Positions 10,453 through 20,504 are shown, counted from the stretch's first letter. The stretch is 55,252 nucleotides of DNA from Erwinia pyrifoliae DSM 12163 (GCF_000026985.1 NC_017390.1:3684441-3739692); one strand, 5' to 3'. Made by a program: numbers and translations. Notes: generated by a model not told the origin, from the sequence alone.

Positions 10453-12354
10453 ATGATTGTATTCTCCTCGTTACAAATTCGTCGCGGTGTCCGCGTCCTG
10501 CTCGACAACGCCACGGCGACGATTAACCTCGGCCAGAAAGTCGGTCTGGTGGGTAAAAACGGCTGCGGCAAATCCACCCTGCTGGCGCTGCTTAAGAACG
10601 AGATAAGCGCCGATGCAGGCAGCTTCAGCTATCCGGGAAACTGGTCGCTGGCGTGGGTCAATCAGGAAACCCCGGCGCTGGACATGCCAGCTATTGAGTA
10701 TGTTATCGATGGCGACCGCGAATTCCGTCAGCTGGAATCTGAAGTAGCCCATGCCAATGAGATTAACGATGGCCACGCTATCGCCACGCTGCATGGCAAG
10801 CTTGATGCGGTTCAGGCGTGGACCATCCAGTCACGCGCGGCCAGCCTGCTCGACGGTCTGGGCTTCAGCCAGCAACAGCTACAGCGCCCGGTGAGCGATT
10901 TTTCCGGCGGCTGGCGCATGCGTCTGAACCTGGCACAGGCCCTTATCTGCCGATCTGACCTGCTATTGCTCGACGAACCGACCAACCACCTTGATCTGGA
11001 TGCGGTGATCTGGCTGGAGCGCTGGCTGAAAAGCTACAGCGGCACGCTGATCCTGATTTCGCACGACCGTGACTTTCTCGATCCGGTGGTGGACAAGATT
11101 TTGCACATCGAGCAGCAGTCCATTTTCGAGTACACCGGCAACTACAGCTCGTTTGAAATTCAGCGCGCCACCAAACTGTCGCAGCAGCAGTCCATGTTCG
11201 AGCATCAGCAGCAAAAAGTGGCGCACCTGCAAAGTTTTATTGACCGCTTTAAAGCCAAAGCCACCAAGGCCAAACAGGCACAAAGCCGGATTAAAATGCT
11301 GGAGCGCATGGAACAGATCGCCCCGGCGCACGTTGATAATCCCTTTACCTTTAGCTTCCGGGAGCCGGAGAGCCTGCCGAACCCGCTGCTGAAGATGGAA
11401 AAAGTCAGTGCCGGTTACGGCGAGCGTAAAATCCTCAACTCCATCAAGCTGAACCTGGTTCCGGGATCGCGCATTGGCCTGCTGGGGCGCAACGGTGCCG
11501 GTAAATCGACGCTGATTAAACTGCTGGCGGGCGAACTTGCGCCTTTGCAGGGAGACATTGGCTTGGCGAAGGGCATTAAGCTCGGCTACTTCGCGCAGCA
11601 TCAGCTGGAATTTCTGCGCGCCGATGAGTCGCCAATACAACACCTGGTGCGGCTGGCGCCGAAAGTGCTGGAGCAGCAGCTGCGCGATTACCTCGGCGGC
11701 TTTGGCTTCCAGGGCGACAAGGTAAGCGAAGAGACGCGGCGTTTCTCCGGCGGTGAAAAAGCGCGGCTGGTGCTGGCGCTGATCGTCTGGCAGCGCCCCA
11801 ACCTGCTGCTGCTGGATGAACCCACCAACCACCTTGACCTGGATATGCGCCAGGCGCTAACCGAAGCGCTCATCGACTTTGAAGGGGCGCTGGTGGTGGT
11901 GTCGCACGACCGTCACCTGCTGCGTTCCACCACTGACGAGCTCTACCTGGTGCATGATGGTAAGGTTGAACCCTTTGCCGGCGACCTGGAAGATTATCAG
12001 CAGTGGCTGAGCGACCTGCAACGGCAGAGCGCCGCCGACGCCGCGCCGAAGGCGGACAGCATCAACAGCGCCCAGGCACGTAAGGATCAAAAGCGGCGTG
12101 AAGCCGAGCTGCGCACCCAGACGCAGCCGTTGCGCAAGCAGCTTGAGAAACTGGAAAAGCTGATGGAAAAGCATCATGCGCAGCTGGCGCATGCGGAGGA
12201 TAAACTGTCAGACAGCGCGATTTACGAGCAGGCGAGTAAAGCCGATCTCACCGCAGCGCTACAACATCAGGCAACGGCAAAATCAGCGCTGGAGGAGTGC
12301 GAGATGGCGTGGCTGGAAGCCCAGGAGCAGCTGGAAACCATGCTGGCTTCCTGA
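10453..12354 (+). CDS. yheS: ABC-F family ATPase YheS
   Basis: YheS is an ABC-F protein; members of this class bind at the ribosomal E site and relieve stalled translation. The 633-residue protein has two ATPase domains without membrane segments: Walker A GKNGCGKST (about 34) and GRNGAGKST (about 345), signatures FSGGWRMR and FSGGEKARL, and two LLLDEPTNHLDLD Walker B motifs. Between them is the P-site tRNA interaction motif linker (rich in K, A and Q), and a charged coiled-coil tail ends the protein. It is divergent from kefG. Confidence 0.95.
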   Translation: MIVFSSLQIRRGVRVLLDNATATINLGQKVGLVGKNGCGKSTLLALLKNEISADAGSFSYPGNWSLAWVNQETPALDMPAIEYVIDGDREFRQLESEVAHANEINDGHAIATLHGKLDAVQAWTIQSRAASLLDGLGFSQQQLQRPVSDFSGGWRMRLNLAQALICRSDLLLLDEPTNHLDLDAVIWLERWLKSYSGTLILISHDRDFLDPVVDKILHIEQQSIFEYTGNYSSFEIQRATKLSQQQSMFEHQQQKVAHLQSFIDRFKAKATKAKQAQSRIKMLERMEQIAPAHVDNPFTFSFREPESLPNPLLKMEKVSAGYGERKILNSIKLNLVPGSRIGLLGRNGAGKSTLIKLLAGELAPLQGDIGLAKGIKLGYFAQHQLEFLRADESPIQHLVRLAPKVLEQQLRDYLGGFGFQGDKVSEETRRFSGGEKARLVLALIVWQRPNLLLLDEPTNHLDLDMRQALTEALIDFEGALVVVSHDRHLLRSTTDELYLVHDGKVEPFAGDLEDYQQWLSDLQRQSAADAAPKADSINSAQARKDQKRREAELRTQTQPLRKQLEKLEKLMEKHHAQLAHAEDKLSDSAIYEQASKADLTAALQHQATAKSALEECEMAWLEAQEQLETMLAS

Positions 12355-12360
12355 TGCCGG

Positions 12361-12388
12361 GCCAGCACGGCTTACCTGTCGTGCTGGC
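12361..12388. terminator. Hairpin downstream of yheS
   Basis: GCCAGCACG (12361-12369) pairs with CGTGCTGGC (12380-12388), a perfect 9-bp stem starting 7 bases past the yheS stop. There is no T-run, so it may act with Rho or as an RNA-stabilising end. Confidence 0.5.
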
Positions 12389-12407
12389 ACTCCTCTGCGG
12401 CAAGGCT

Positions 12408-12549
12408 GTCGCGGCCCGCCACACCACGGATAAAATGATCGTGGTGGAGCGAGACAAGGCGCAAGGCGATGAACGAGCGCAGCATACATCAGTACGTGAG
12501 CATCGCAAGGCAACGTGCAACGCCGTCGCAGCCCGCCACGGACATTTTA
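12408..12549. repeat. MITE-like intergenic repeat with imperfect terminal inverted repeats
   Basis: Between the convergent yheS and tauD, TAAAATGATCGTGGTGG (12431-12447) and CCGCCACGGACATTTTA (12533-12549) are 17-base inverted repeats with three mismatches, enclosing an 85-base core with further partial self-complementarity. A second, direct repeat flanks the left side: GTCGCGGCCCGCCAC (12408-12422) and GTCGCAGCCCGCCAC (12525-12539) differ at one base. No ORF-encoded transposase is present. It looks like a short non-autonomous or BIME-like unit, perhaps one and a partial copy. No second full copy exists in this window, so genome multiplicity is inference. Confidence 0.55.
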
Positions 12550-12551
12550 GT

Positions 12552-13391
12552 TTAAAAAGGTTTATCGCCCAGGATCGTCGCCCGGTGCATAATACGGCGC
12601 TGCGGCAGATAATCCGCATTGGCGTAATGCTGGGTGACCCGATTATCCCAGATGGCTACATCATCCTGCTGCCAGCGCCAGCGCACCTGAAAATCGGGTT
12701 TATTGATATGGGCAAAGAGGAAGTTCAGCAGCGCATCGCTCTCTTTATCGTGCAGCCCGACAATGCGCGTAGTAAAGCCTTCGTTGACGAACAGCGCCTT
12801 TTTGCCACTGACCGGATGGGTGCGAATGACCGGATGCTGTACCGGCGGGTTCTTTGCCACGGCCTGCTGCCAGCGCTGATGCTCCTCTGCGCTGCTGCGA
12901 TATGCGTACTCCTGGAACGATTTTCTTAAGTCATGTTCGGCCTGCAACCCCTCCAGCAGCTCCTGTATCGGTGCCGATAATGCGTTCCAGGCGGCAATCC
13001 CGCTGGCCCACAGCGTATCTCCCCCGCTGGCAGGCAGCTGCTTCGCGGCGAGGATGGCGCATGCCGGTGGCGTTTCGATAAAGGTAACGTCGGTGTGCCA
13101 GTTGTCGTTATCCGGCGGGTTATCGTCATGGGTGTCCAGCACGATAATCTCTTCCACGTCGGGCGCATGAGGATAAACCGGATGGATATGCAGATCGCCA
13201 AAGCGTGCTGCCAGCTGGCGCTGCTGCGGCGGCGTCAGCGGCTGATCGCGCAGAAACAGCACCTGATGGCGGATCAGTGCGTGATAGAGCTGTTCAAACT
13301 GTGCGTCACTCAGCGGTCGGCTCAGGTTGATATCACTGACCAGCGCGCCGATATGCGGTCCCAGCGTCTGAATGCGGATTCGTTCGTTCAT
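12552..13391 (-). CDS. tauD: Taurine dioxygenase
   Basis: TauD is an Fe(II)/2-oxoglutarate dioxygenase that converts taurine to sulfite and aminoacetaldehyde, releasing sulfur during sulfate starvation. The 279-residue protein has the iron triad in place: H99 and D101 in NWHTDVTF, and H255 in RVTQHYANADY; R270 (IMHRAT) is positioned to bind 2-oxoglutarate. It is last in tauABCD, its start overlapping the end of tauC (ATGA). An insertion-like operon here, since E. coli has tau elsewhere. Confidence 0.96.
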   Translation of the reverse strand: MNERIRIQTLGPHIGALVSDINLSRPLSDAQFEQLYHALIRHQVLFLRDQPLTPPQQRQLAARFGDLHIHPVYPHAPDVEEIIVLDTHDDNPPDNDNWHTDVTFIETPPACAILAAKQLPASGGDTLWASGIAAWNALSAPIQELLEGLQAEHDLRKSFQEYAYRSSAEEHQRWQQAVAKNPPVQHPVIRTHPVSGKKALFVNEGFTTRIVGLHDKESDALLNFLFAHINKPDFQVRWRWQQDDVAIWDNRVTQHYANADYLPQRRIMHRATILGDKPF

Positions 13392-14215
13392 TGTTGTTCT
13401 CCATGCCAGGGGGTTAAGCGATGCTGTAAGGCACGCAGCGCCAGCTCAAGCGCGAAAGCAATCAGGGCGATGACCGTGATACCGGCCAGCACCACGTCGG
13501 TCGCCAGAAACTCTCCGGCCGACTGCACCATAAAACCCAGGCCACGGGTAGCGGCGATCAGTTCGGCGGCCACCAGGGTTGACCAGCCAACGCCCAGCCC
13601 AATACGCACTCCGGTGAGGATCTCCGGCAGCGCACCGGGCAGTACCACAAACCACAGTACCTGCCAGCGGCTGGCACCCAGCGAACGGGCGGCTCGCAGC
13701 CGCACCTGTTGAGCGTTTTTTACTCCGGCGAGTGCCGACATCGCCACCGGTGCGAAAATTGCCAGATAAATCAGTAATATTTTTGAAGTTTCGCCAATGC
13801 CGAACCAGATAACCATCAGCGGCAGATAGGCCAGCGGCGGCACCGGGCGGTACAGCTCAATCAGCGGGTCGAGGATGCCGCGCAGCGTATCGTTCAGCCC
13901 CATTAAGATGCCGACCGGCACGCCAATGACCACCGCCGCCAGCAGGGCAATCACAATGCGCGTCAGGCTGGCGGCGAGATGCTGCCACAGCGTGGCATCC
14001 ATAAAGCCGGTCGGGCCGGCGATGGCCATCAGCTGGTGCCACACCTGCTGCGGCGCTGGCAGAAACAGCGGGGCTATCAGCTGGAGCCGGGTCACCGCCC
14101 ACCAGACGATCAGCAGCACCAGCAGGGTCGCCAGGCTGATGGTCAGCCGACGCCGCAGCGGCCAGCGCAGCGGCCCTTTACGCTGCGCCGTTTTCTCATT
14201 GACCAGTGAACTCAT
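13388..14215 (-). CDS. tauC: Taurine ABC transporter permease
   Basis: TauC is the inner-membrane permease of the taurine importer. The 275-residue protein starts with a charged cytosolic stretch, then about six membrane segments. The EAA-type loop that contacts the ATPase is [20 protein letters not shown] (about residues 175-195). The start overlaps the tauB stop by four bases and the stop overlaps tauD, so subunits are translated together. Confidence 0.95.
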   Translation of the reverse strand: MSSLVNEKTAQRKGPLRWPLRRRLTISLATLLVLLIVWWAVTRLQLIAPLFLPAPQQVWHQLMAIAGPTGFMDATLWQHLAASLTRIVIALLAAVVIGVPVGILMGLNDTLRGILDPLIELYRPVPPLAYLPLMVIWFGIGETSKILLIYLAIFAPVAMSALAGVKNAQQVRLRAARSLGASRWQVLWFVVLPGALPEILTGVRIGLGVGWSTLVAAELIAATRGLGFMVQSAGEFLATDVVLAGITVIALIAFALELALRALQHRLTPWHGEQQ

Positions 14216-14979
14216 GCGAACACCTCGCGCTGCTGAAACACCCGGCTGAGGACATATTCACGCCGTTCAATAAATGCCGGGTCGGACTTAATCGACCGGC
14301 AGGCTTCTCCGGCCGCATAGCGGCGACCAAAGTCTAGCACCAGCCGCTCCACGATGCGCCCCGGCCCCGGCGACAGCAGGATCAGCTCGCTGGCGAGAAA
14401 TACCGCTTCTTCAATATCATGGGTGATCAGCAGGATCTGTTTGCCGCTGTCACGCCACAGCCGTAATAACAGCTCCTGCATTTGTTCGCGGGTAAACGCG
14501 TCCAGCGCGCCGAAGGGTTCATCCAGCAGCAGCAGGCGCGGGTCTGCCGCCAGCGCTCTGGCAATGCCCACACGCTGGCGCATACCGCCGGAAAGCTGCC
14601 AGATAAAACGCCGCCCCGCCCCTTCCAGCCCCACTTTTTTCAGCATGCGCTGCGCCACGGCGCGACGGGCGTTTTTCTCTACCCCGGCCAGCTGCAGGCC
14701 AAAAGCAACGTTATCCAGCACGTTGCGCCACGGCAGCAGCCCCTCATGCTGAAAGACCACACCGCGATCGGCACCCGGCCCGCTGACCGGCTGCCCGTCC
14801 AGCGTCATACTGCCGCCGTCAGCGGGGATAAATCCGGCGATCAGATTGAGCAGCGTGGTTTTGCCACAGCCAGACGGGCCGAGAACCACCACCAGCTCAC
14901 CATTGTCGATCGTCAGGTTGATATCCTGTAATGCCAGCCGTCCTGCATAGCTGGCGCGAAGATGAGAGACAGACAGCAT
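14212..14979 (-). CDS. tauB: Taurine ABC transporter ATP-binding protein
   Basis: TauB is the ATPase of the taurine importer. The 255-residue protein shows Walker [10 protein letters not shown] (about 34-42), Q-loop [10 protein letters not shown], signature [10 protein letters not shown], Walker [12 protein letters not shown] and the switch histidine ITHD. The family is the nitrate/sulfonate/taurine type. It lies 14 bases after tauA and overlaps tauC. Confidence 0.95.
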   Translation of the reverse strand: MLSVSHLRASYAGRLALQDINLTIDNGELVVVLGPSGCGKTTLLNLIAGFIPADGGSMTLDGQPVSGPGADRGVVFQHEGLLPWRNVLDNVAFGLQLAGVEKNARRAVAQRMLKKVGLEGAGRRFIWQLSGGMRQRVGIARALAADPRLLLLDEPFGALDAFTREQMQELLLRLWRDSGKQILLITHDIEEAVFLASELILLSPGPGRIVERLVLDFGRRYAAGEACRSIKSDPAFIERREYVLSRVFQQREVFA

Positions 14980-14993
14980 CGGCGGCGCTCCTG

Positions 14994-15971
14994 TTACTGT
15001 GCCAACGGTTTGACGAAACGGTCAGTGACAAAGCGGCTGTAGTCGCTGGCGTTTTGCGGTACTTTTCCCTGCTCTTTCAGAAATTTAGCGGTGTCGATTA
15101 TCGCCCGATTAACTGGGCCATTAAGCTGGTCAACCTGCTGCCCGGCGCTAAGATAGGTATTCCCCTGTACCAGTCCGGGAACTTGTGCCACAGGAACGCC
15201 GCTCAGACGCGACAGCTTGCGGAGAGAGTCATCCTGCTTCAGCCACTGTTGCGGATTATCCAGATAGGTTTTTTGCGCGGCCAGCGCGCTGCGGGCGAAA
15301 GCGGTCACCACCTCAGGGTGTTTTTCGGCAAAATCCTTGCGCACTACCCACACGTCAAGCGTTGGCGCGCCCCATTTGGCCACCCGGGATGAGTCAGTCA
15401 GCACCTTTCCCTGTTTCTCCAGCTGGTTAACGGATGGCGCCCAGACGTAAGCACCATCAATATCGCCGCGCTGCCAGGCAGCGGTAATGGCGGCGGGTTG
15501 CAGATTGATGATTTGCACCTGTTCGGGCTTGATGCCCCAGTGTTTGAGTGCTGCCAGCAGGCTGTAATGGGTGGTGGAGATAAAGGGAACGGCGATACGT
15601 TTACCGACCAGGTCTTGCGGATGGTTAATCTCTTTTTTTACTACCAGCGCTTCGGAGCTACCCAGCTGTGATGCCAGCAGGAACACCTCAATCGGCACCT
15701 GCTGGCTTGCGGCCACGGCCAGCGGGCTGGAGCCGATATTGCCAATCTGCACATCGCCGGAAGCCAGCGCACGCACCACGCCGGAACCGCTGTCGAATTT
15801 GCGCCAGTCGACTTTTGCCCCGCTCTCTTTGGCAAAGGTGCCATCAGCCTGTGCGACTTTCGCTGGCTCCGCTGAAGTCTGGTAAGCGATGGTGACATTC
15901 ACCGCCTGTGCGCCGGGTGCCGTTAGCGACAGTGCCGCCGCCAGAATTGAAACCGCAAATTTACCTGTCAT
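14994..15971 (-). CDS. tauA: Taurine-binding periplasmic protein
   Basis: TauA captures taurine in the periplasm for TauBC. The 325-residue protein begins with a signal peptide ([20 protein letters not shown], cleavage near [10 protein letters not shown]) and continues as an SsuA/TauA-type binding protein with [20 protein letters not shown] and [19 protein letters not shown]. It is the first gene of the tau operon and its upstream AT-rich region should carry the promoter; in E. coli transcription depends on Cbl and CysB. Confidence 0.94.
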   Translation of the reverse strand: MTGKFAVSILAAALSLTAPGAQAVNVTIAYQTSAEPAKVAQADGTFAKESGAKVDWRKFDSGSGVVRALASGDVQIGNIGSSPLAVAASQQVPIEVFLLASQLGSSEALVVKKEINHPQDLVGKRIAVPFISTTHYSLLAALKHWGIKPEQVQIINLQPAAITAAWQRGDIDGAYVWAPSVNQLEKQGKVLTDSSRVAKWGAPTLDVWVVRKDFAEKHPEVVTAFARSALAAQKTYLDNPQQWLKQDDSLRKLSRLSGVPVAQVPGLVQGNTYLSAGQQVDQLNGPVNRAIIDTAKFLKEQGKVPQNASDYSRFVTDRFVKPLAQ

Positions 15972-16170
15972 AGCACGTCCCGCTCAATGGTAATGGCTGT
16001 ATGCCTCCTTTGTAACCGGGCGTGTCTGTCCTGATAAAGTAATTAAAAATTATTCTTTATAACGAAATTTACTTAGTACTATTTGCGCATTCGATTGCCG
16101 GAATAGGGCAATCAGCAGCATCAGGCTCCATTTGCGCTTCAGGTTGATGTTCAGGCATGCCATTGGGCCG
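15972..16170 (-). promoter_or_regulatory. tau operon upstream region
   Basis: This 199-base gap separates tauA from the end of the LysE-family gene. It contains a strongly AT-rich block (about 16037-16080, TAATTAAAAATTATTCTTTA within it) typical of LysR-type activator sites such as Cbl or CysB that control tau genes in E. coli. No exact operator can be assigned by eye. Confidence 0.35.
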
Positions 16171-16773
16171 TTAGCGCCAAATCAACAGGACGCAAGCTGC
16201 GGTCAGTAACCCCATAAACACATTAAACAGCGTCCAGGCGCGGCGACTGCGCAGAATACGGCCAATCAGCGTACCAAATCCTAACCAGATAAGCCCGGAC
16301 AGCACATTGACCAGCGCCATGCCGATACTGATCGCCACCACCGAGGCGCGAAAAGCTTCACCCGCCAGGCTGAAGCTGGCCACCGCCCCCAGCGCCATCA
16401 GCCACGCCTTAGGATTGATGAGCTGTAGCAGGCCACCCTGCCAGAACGGCATCCGCGCGGCCGGAGTCTTGTCGGTATCCAGCTTTTCATATTCGGCGCT
16501 GCCAATTTTCCATGCCAGCCACAGCAGATAAACGCTGCCCGCCACCTTGAGAAACAGATGCAGGGAAGGATAAAGCAGTATCAGTCCGCCAACGCCAAAC
16601 GCCACCATCAGCAGCATGACCTGCATGCCGATCATGATGCCAATCAGTAAACTCAGAGAGCGAAAGAAACCAAAATTCGCGCCGGAGGCGGTGAGTAACA
16701 TATTATTAGGACCGGGCGTAATGGCAGCGACCCAGAGAAAACCTGACATGGATAAAAACAGACTCAGTTCCAT
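16171..16773 (-). CDS. LysE/RhtB family amino acid exporter
   Basis: This is a 200-residue membrane protein of the LysE/RhtB superfamily: the N-terminal GFLWVAAITPGPNNMLLTASG is the family signature, and INPKAWLMALGA is a second conserved motif. About six hydrophobic segments are visible. Such proteins export amino acids or derivatives; the substrate here is unknown. ATG at 16773 is preferred to an upstream GTG at 16791 because GAGGAG lies about 10 bases before it. It lies upstream of tauA on the same strand, divergent from yheT. Confidence 0.85.
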   Translation of the reverse strand: MELSLFLSMSGFLWVAAITPGPNNMLLTASGANFGFFRSLSLLIGIMIGMQVMLLMVAFGVGGLILLYPSLHLFLKVAGSVYLLWLAWKIGSAEYEKLDTDKTPAARMPFWQGGLLQLINPKAWLMALGAVASFSLAGEAFRASVVAISIGMALVNVLSGLIWLGFGTLIGRILRSRRAWTLFNVFMGLLTAACVLLIWR

Positions 16774-16834
16774 AGAACGGGTGCTCCTCACCCCCCGGAA
16801 ATAATAAACAACCTGATGAAGCTAACAGCACGTT

Positions 16835-17851
16835 ATGGATCCGACAAGCTCTGACCCGATGATTTTTGATCGCCCGGCTGAAAACCCATTTCGCCCGATG
16901 GTGGGTGCCAGCAATGCGCATCTGCAAACCCTTCTGCCGCGCCTGGTGCGCCGCCGGGTGACGCTAAAACCGCACTGGCAGCGGCTGACGCTGCCGGACG
17001 GTGATTTTGTTGACCTGGCCTGGAGCGAAAACCCGGCCCGGGCGCGCCATAAGCCGCGCGTGGTGCTGTTCCACGGTCTGGAAGGCAGCTTTCACAGCCC
17101 CTATGCGCACGGCCTGTTGCAGGCGTGGAAAGCGCGTGGCTGGCTGGGCGTGGTGATGCACTTTCGCGGCTGTAGCGGCGTCCCCAACCGCCTGAACCGC
17201 ATCTATCACTCTGGCGAAACCGATGATGCCAGCTACTTTTTACAGTGGCTGCACGCTGAATGGGGCCAGGGGCCTACCGCTGCCGTGGGCATCTCGCTGG
17301 GCGGTAATATGCTGGCCTGCCTGATGGGCAAGCAGGGGGATAACTGCCTGCTCGACGCCGGGGTGGCAGTTTCCGCTCCGCTGATGCTGGAACCCTGTAG
17401 CCTGCGGCTGGAACAGGGCTTTTCCCGCGTTTATCAGCGTTATCTGCTCAACCTGCTGAAACAGAATGCCCGGCGTAAACTGCGCGCCTGGCCAGGCGCG
17501 CTGCCCGTCGACCTGGCACAGCTCGAATCCATGCGCCATCTGCGCGATTTCGATAATGCGATAACCGCCCGCGCTCATGGCTTTATTGATGCCAGCGACT
17601 ACTACCGCCGTAGCAGCGCCATGCCGCTGCTGCCCGGTGTGCGTAAGCCGCTGCTGATCATTCACGCACAGGATGACCCTTTTATGACCGCTGACGTGAT
17701 CCCCGATCCTGCCCTGCTGCCGTCAAACGTTGAATATCAGCTGACGCAGCATGGCGGGCACGTCGGTTTTGTAGGCGGAACGCTGCGCAGCCCACAAATG
17801 TGGCTGGAGCAACGCATTCCGCAATGGCTTACCACCTGGCTGGACAACTGA
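16835..17851 (+). CDS. yheT: YheT family alpha/beta hydrolase
   Basis: YheT is an AB-hydrolase-4 (EMB8-like) predicted esterase of unknown substrate. The 338-residue protein has the oxyanion region [20 protein letters not shown], the nucleophile elbow [11 protein letters not shown] (Ser about 148), the acid in HAQDDPFM and the histidine in [15 protein letters not shown] 16835 is used; an in-frame ATG at 16859 is an alternative and the divergent N-terminus cannot decide. Its stop overlaps the yheU start. Confidence 0.93.
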   Translation: MDPTSSDPMIFDRPAENPFRPMVGASNAHLQTLLPRLVRRRVTLKPHWQRLTLPDGDFVDLAWSENPARARHKPRVVLFHGLEGSFHSPYAHGLLQAWKARGWLGVVMHFRGCSGVPNRLNRIYHSGETDDASYFLQWLHAEWGQGPTAAVGISLGGNMLACLMGKQGDNCLLDAGVAVSAPLMLEPCSLRLEQGFSRVYQRYLLNLLKQNARRKLRAWPGALPVDLAQLESMRHLRDFDNAITARAHGFIDASDYYRRSSAMPLLPGVRKPLLIIHAQDDPFMTADVIPDPALLPSNVEYQLTQHGGHVGFVGGTLRSPQMWLEQRIPQWLTTWLDN

Positions 17852-18069
17852 TGATTATTCCCTGGAAAGAACTCGATTCTGCAACGCTTGATAACCTGAT
17901 TGAATCCTTTGTGCTGCGCGAAGGCACCGATTATGGCGAACATGAGCGATCGCTGGAACAGAAAGTCGCCGATGTTCGCCGTCAGCTGAGCAGCGGCGAG
18001 GTGGTGCTGGTGTGGTCTGAACTGCACGAGTCGGTCAACATTATGCCGCGCGGCCAGTTTCACGGCTAA
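17851..18069 (+). CDS. yheU: YheU family protein
   Basis: This is a 72-residue conserved cytoplasmic protein of unknown function, starting [20 protein letters not shown] and containing [20 protein letters not shown]. It matches the E. coli YheU length exactly. The start ATG shares its first base with the yheT stop (TGATG), so translation is coupled. Confidence 0.94.
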   Translation: MIIPWKELDSATLDNLIESFVLREGTDYGEHERSLEQKVADVRRQLSSGEVVLVWSELHESVNIMPRGQFHG

Positions 18070-18176
18070 GCGCATTTTGCCTGTATTTTATCGCTGTACC
18101 TGCTGCATGGGTGACACAGATCGACAAATCATGTTACCAATGCAGCCCCACCCGTTTTTTCAGGGAGTTGTTCGCC

Positions 18177-19046
18177 ATGTCGATTAAACATCCGGTTATC
18201 GCCGTTACCGGCTCCAGCGGGGCAGGAACCACCACCACCAGCCTGGCATTCAGGAAGATTTTCCAGCAGCTGGATCTGCATGCTGCGGAAGTAGAAGGAG
18301 ACAGCTTTCACCGCTTTACCCGCCCGGAGATGGATATGGCAATCCGCAAAGCGCGCGATATGGGTAAACACGTTAGCTATTTTGGCCCGGAAGCAAATGA
18401 TTTCGGACTGCTGGAGCGCACATTTAGCGAATATGGTCGCAGCGGTAAAGGAAAGTCGCGTAAGTATCTGCATACTTATGATGAAGCCGTACCCTGGAAT
18501 CAGGTGCCAGGCACCTTCACGCCGTGGCAGCCGCTGGCGGAACCGACCGACGTGCTGTTTTATGAGGGGTTGCACGGCGGCGTTGTCACCCCGCAGCATA
18601 ACGTGGCGGACAAGGTGGATCTGCTGGTTGGCGTGGTGCCCATTGTCAACCTTGAGTGGATCCAGAAACTGGTGCGCGATACCAGCGAACGCGGCCACTC
18701 GCGCGAAGCGGTGATGGATTCCGTGGTGCGATCCATGGAGGATTACATCAACTTTATTACCCCGCAGTTTTCACGCACCCATATTAACTTCCAGCGCGTT
18801 CCGACCGTGGATACCTCCAACCCGTTTGCCGCCCGTGGCATCCCTTCTTTGGATGAGAGTTTCGTGGTTGTCCACTTTCAGGGGCTGGAAGATATCGATT
18901 TCCCTTACCTGCTGTCCATGTTGCAGGGTTCGTTTATCTCACATATCAAAACCCTGGTGGTGCCGGGCGGCAAAATGGGGCTGGCGATGGAGCTGATTAT
19001 GGGGCCGCTGGTCAAGCGGTTGATTGAAGGAAAGAAAATCGGCTGA
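18177..19046 (+). CDS. prkB: Phosphoribulokinase-like protein PrkB
   Basis: This 289-residue protein belongs to the phosphoribulokinase/uridine kinase family. The P-loop TGSSGAGTTTTSLAFRKIF lies at about residues 10-28 and the segment VLFYEGLHGGV matches the PRK family. Enterobacteria have no Calvin cycle, so the true substrate is unknown. ATG 18177 follows a CAGGGAG ribosome-binding site and agrees with the E. coli length; a longer frame upstream is not conserved. It follows yheT-yheU by 107 bases. Confidence 0.92.
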   Translation: MSIKHPVIAVTGSSGAGTTTTSLAFRKIFQQLDLHAAEVEGDSFHRFTRPEMDMAIRKARDMGKHVSYFGPEANDFGLLERTFSEYGRSGKGKSRKYLHTYDEAVPWNQVPGTFTPWQPLAEPTDVLFYEGLHGGVVTPQHNVADKVDLLVGVVPIVNLEWIQKLVRDTSERGHSREAVMDSVVRSMEDYINFITPQFSRTHINFQRVPTVDTSNPFAARGIPSLDESFVVVHFQGLEDIDFPYLLSMLQGSFISHIKTLVVPGGKMGLAMELIMGPLVKRLIEGKKIG

Positions 19047-19082
19047 CGTTCTTTCCTTTCACCGCTAAGCGAAGGGGCTGGA

Positions 19083-19490
19083 TCAGGCCAGTGCGATAAC
19101 TTCATAACTGTGACTTATCTTCACCCCCTTGCCCAACATGATCGCCACCGAGCAGTATTTTTCCGCAGAGAGATCGACCGCACGCGCTACCGCGTTATCC
19201 GCCAGCGCGGTTCCGCTGACCATAAAGTGCAGGTTGATGTGGGTGAAGATACGCGGTGCCTCTTCGCGGCGTTCTGAGGTCAGTTTTACTTCGCAGTCAG
19301 CCACGCTGTGGCGGCCCTTTTGCAAAATCGAAACCACGTCTATGGCGCTGCAGCCGCCGACGGCCATCAGCACCATTTCCATCGGGCTTGGTGCTTTATC
19401 GCCCGAATTACCATCCATCAGCACCTGATGGCCGGATGAGGATTCTCCCAAAAACGTCATCCCTTCAACCCATTTAACCCGTGCCTGCAT
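19083..19490 (-). CDS. yhfA: OsmC family protein YhfA
   Basis: This is a 135-residue OsmC/Ohr-like protein. The two family cysteines are present in VGGCSAIDVVSIL and AEKYCSVAIMLGKG. OsmC relatives reduce organic peroxides, but YhfA has no proven substrate. ATG 19490 is chosen by similarity to the E. coli start MQARVKW; a further five in-frame codons exist upstream. It is convergent with prkB and divergent from crp, sharing a 365-base regulatory gap. Confidence 0.9.
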   Translation of the reverse strand: MQARVKWVEGMTFLGESSSGHQVLMDGNSGDKAPSPMEMVLMAVGGCSAIDVVSILQKGRHSVADCEVKLTSERREEAPRIFTHINLHFMVSGTALADNAVARAVDLSAEKYCSVAIMLGKGVKISHSYEVIALA

Positions 19491-19855
19491 AACAACATCC
19501 TCCAATTCATTTAGTTACAGCAGAGTACGCCGCAGTCACTTAAACGGCAACGCTCTCTTTTTCTGACTATGCTGAAGCGAGACAACAGAAGACAGCCATC
19601 CCAAGCTGTGCTACAAACGAGGCTGTAAATTTCATCTGCATCATGATGTTGGTGAAAACGAAACGACAGCATACGGCTTGCCCCGGAGCGACCCGTGTCT
19701 TTTCCTATCGGAACGCTTGACTATGTCAACGCCTGGCAGGGATTCAGCCCCCCGTATATCCCCAATATTTACGTGCGGCAGCAAGGGGATCGTGGCACTT
19801 GCTGCGTGGTAAACCGGATGTATTCAGGCCAGATGACAACAGAGGATAACAGCGA
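19491..19855 (+). promoter_or_regulatory. Shared yhfA-crp upstream region and crp leader
   Basis: This 365-base gap contains no convincing gene. ATGCTGAAGCGAGACA (from 19568) matches the conserved crp upstream region of E. coli, and AACAGAGGATAACAGCG just before the crp start matches its leader. In E. coli this region has an autoregulatory CRP site and a divergent RNA; CATCATGATG (19640-19649) is a palindrome, but I could not place a good CRP box. Confidence 0.55.
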
Positions 19856-20488
19856 ATGGTTCTCGGCAAACCGCAAACAGACCCTACTCTCGAATGGTTC
19901 CTGTCCCATTGCCATATTCACAAATATCCATCCAAAAGCACGCTGATCCATCAGGGTGAGAAGGCGGAAACCCTTTACTACATCGTTAAAGGTTCAGTAG
20001 CGGTATTAATCAAGGATGAAGAAGGGAAAGAGATGATCCTCTCTTATCTCAACCAGGGGGATTTTATCGGCGAGCTGGGCCTCTTTGAAGAGGGCCAGGA
20101 ACGCAGTGCCTGGGTACGTGCCAAAGTAGCCTGTGAAGTGGCTGAAATCTCTTACAAAAAATTCCGTCAGCTGATCCAGGTCAATCCTGACATCCTGATG
20201 CGCCTGTCTTCGCAGATGGCGCGTCGCCTGCAGGTCACCTCGGAAAAAGTGGGTAATTTAGCTTTCCTTGATGTGACCGGACGCATTGCCCAGACGCTGC
20301 TGAACCTGGCAAAACAGCCCGATGCAATGACGCACCCGGACGGGATGCAGATCAAAATCACCCGTCAGGAGATCGGCCAGATTGTTGGCTGCTCGCGCGA
20401 AACGGTCGGTCGTATACTGAAAATGCTGGAAGATCAAAACCTGATCTCCGCACACGGTAAAACCATCGTCGTTTACGGCACGCGTTAA
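19856..20488 (+). CDS. crp: cAMP receptor protein (CRP)
   Basis: CRP is the global cAMP-responsive regulator of carbon metabolism. The 210-residue protein has the cAMP-binding beta-roll ([20 protein letters not shown], with R and S of ERSAWVRAK at the phosphate pocket), the C-helix and a C-terminal HTH ending [20 protein letters not shown], whose R-E-R recognition residues are intact. It is nearly identical to E. coli CRP. A stem-loop terminator follows. Confidence 0.98.
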   Translation: MVLGKPQTDPTLEWFLSHCHIHKYPSKSTLIHQGEKAETLYYIVKGSVAVLIKDEEGKEMILSYLNQGDFIGELGLFEEGQERSAWVRAKVACEVAEISYKKFRQLIQVNPDILMRLSSQMARRLQVTSEKVGNLAFLDVTGRIAQTLLNLAKQPDAMTHPDGMQIKITRQEIGQIVGCSRETVGRILKMLEDQNLISAHGKTIVVYGTR

Positions 20489-20504
20489 TCGCCCCTGAAC
20501 CCAC

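Noticed and set aside
10963..11832. Long frame on the minus strand inside yheS
   Set aside because: Shadow of the ABC-F gene; yheS is fully supported by duplicated ATPase motifs.
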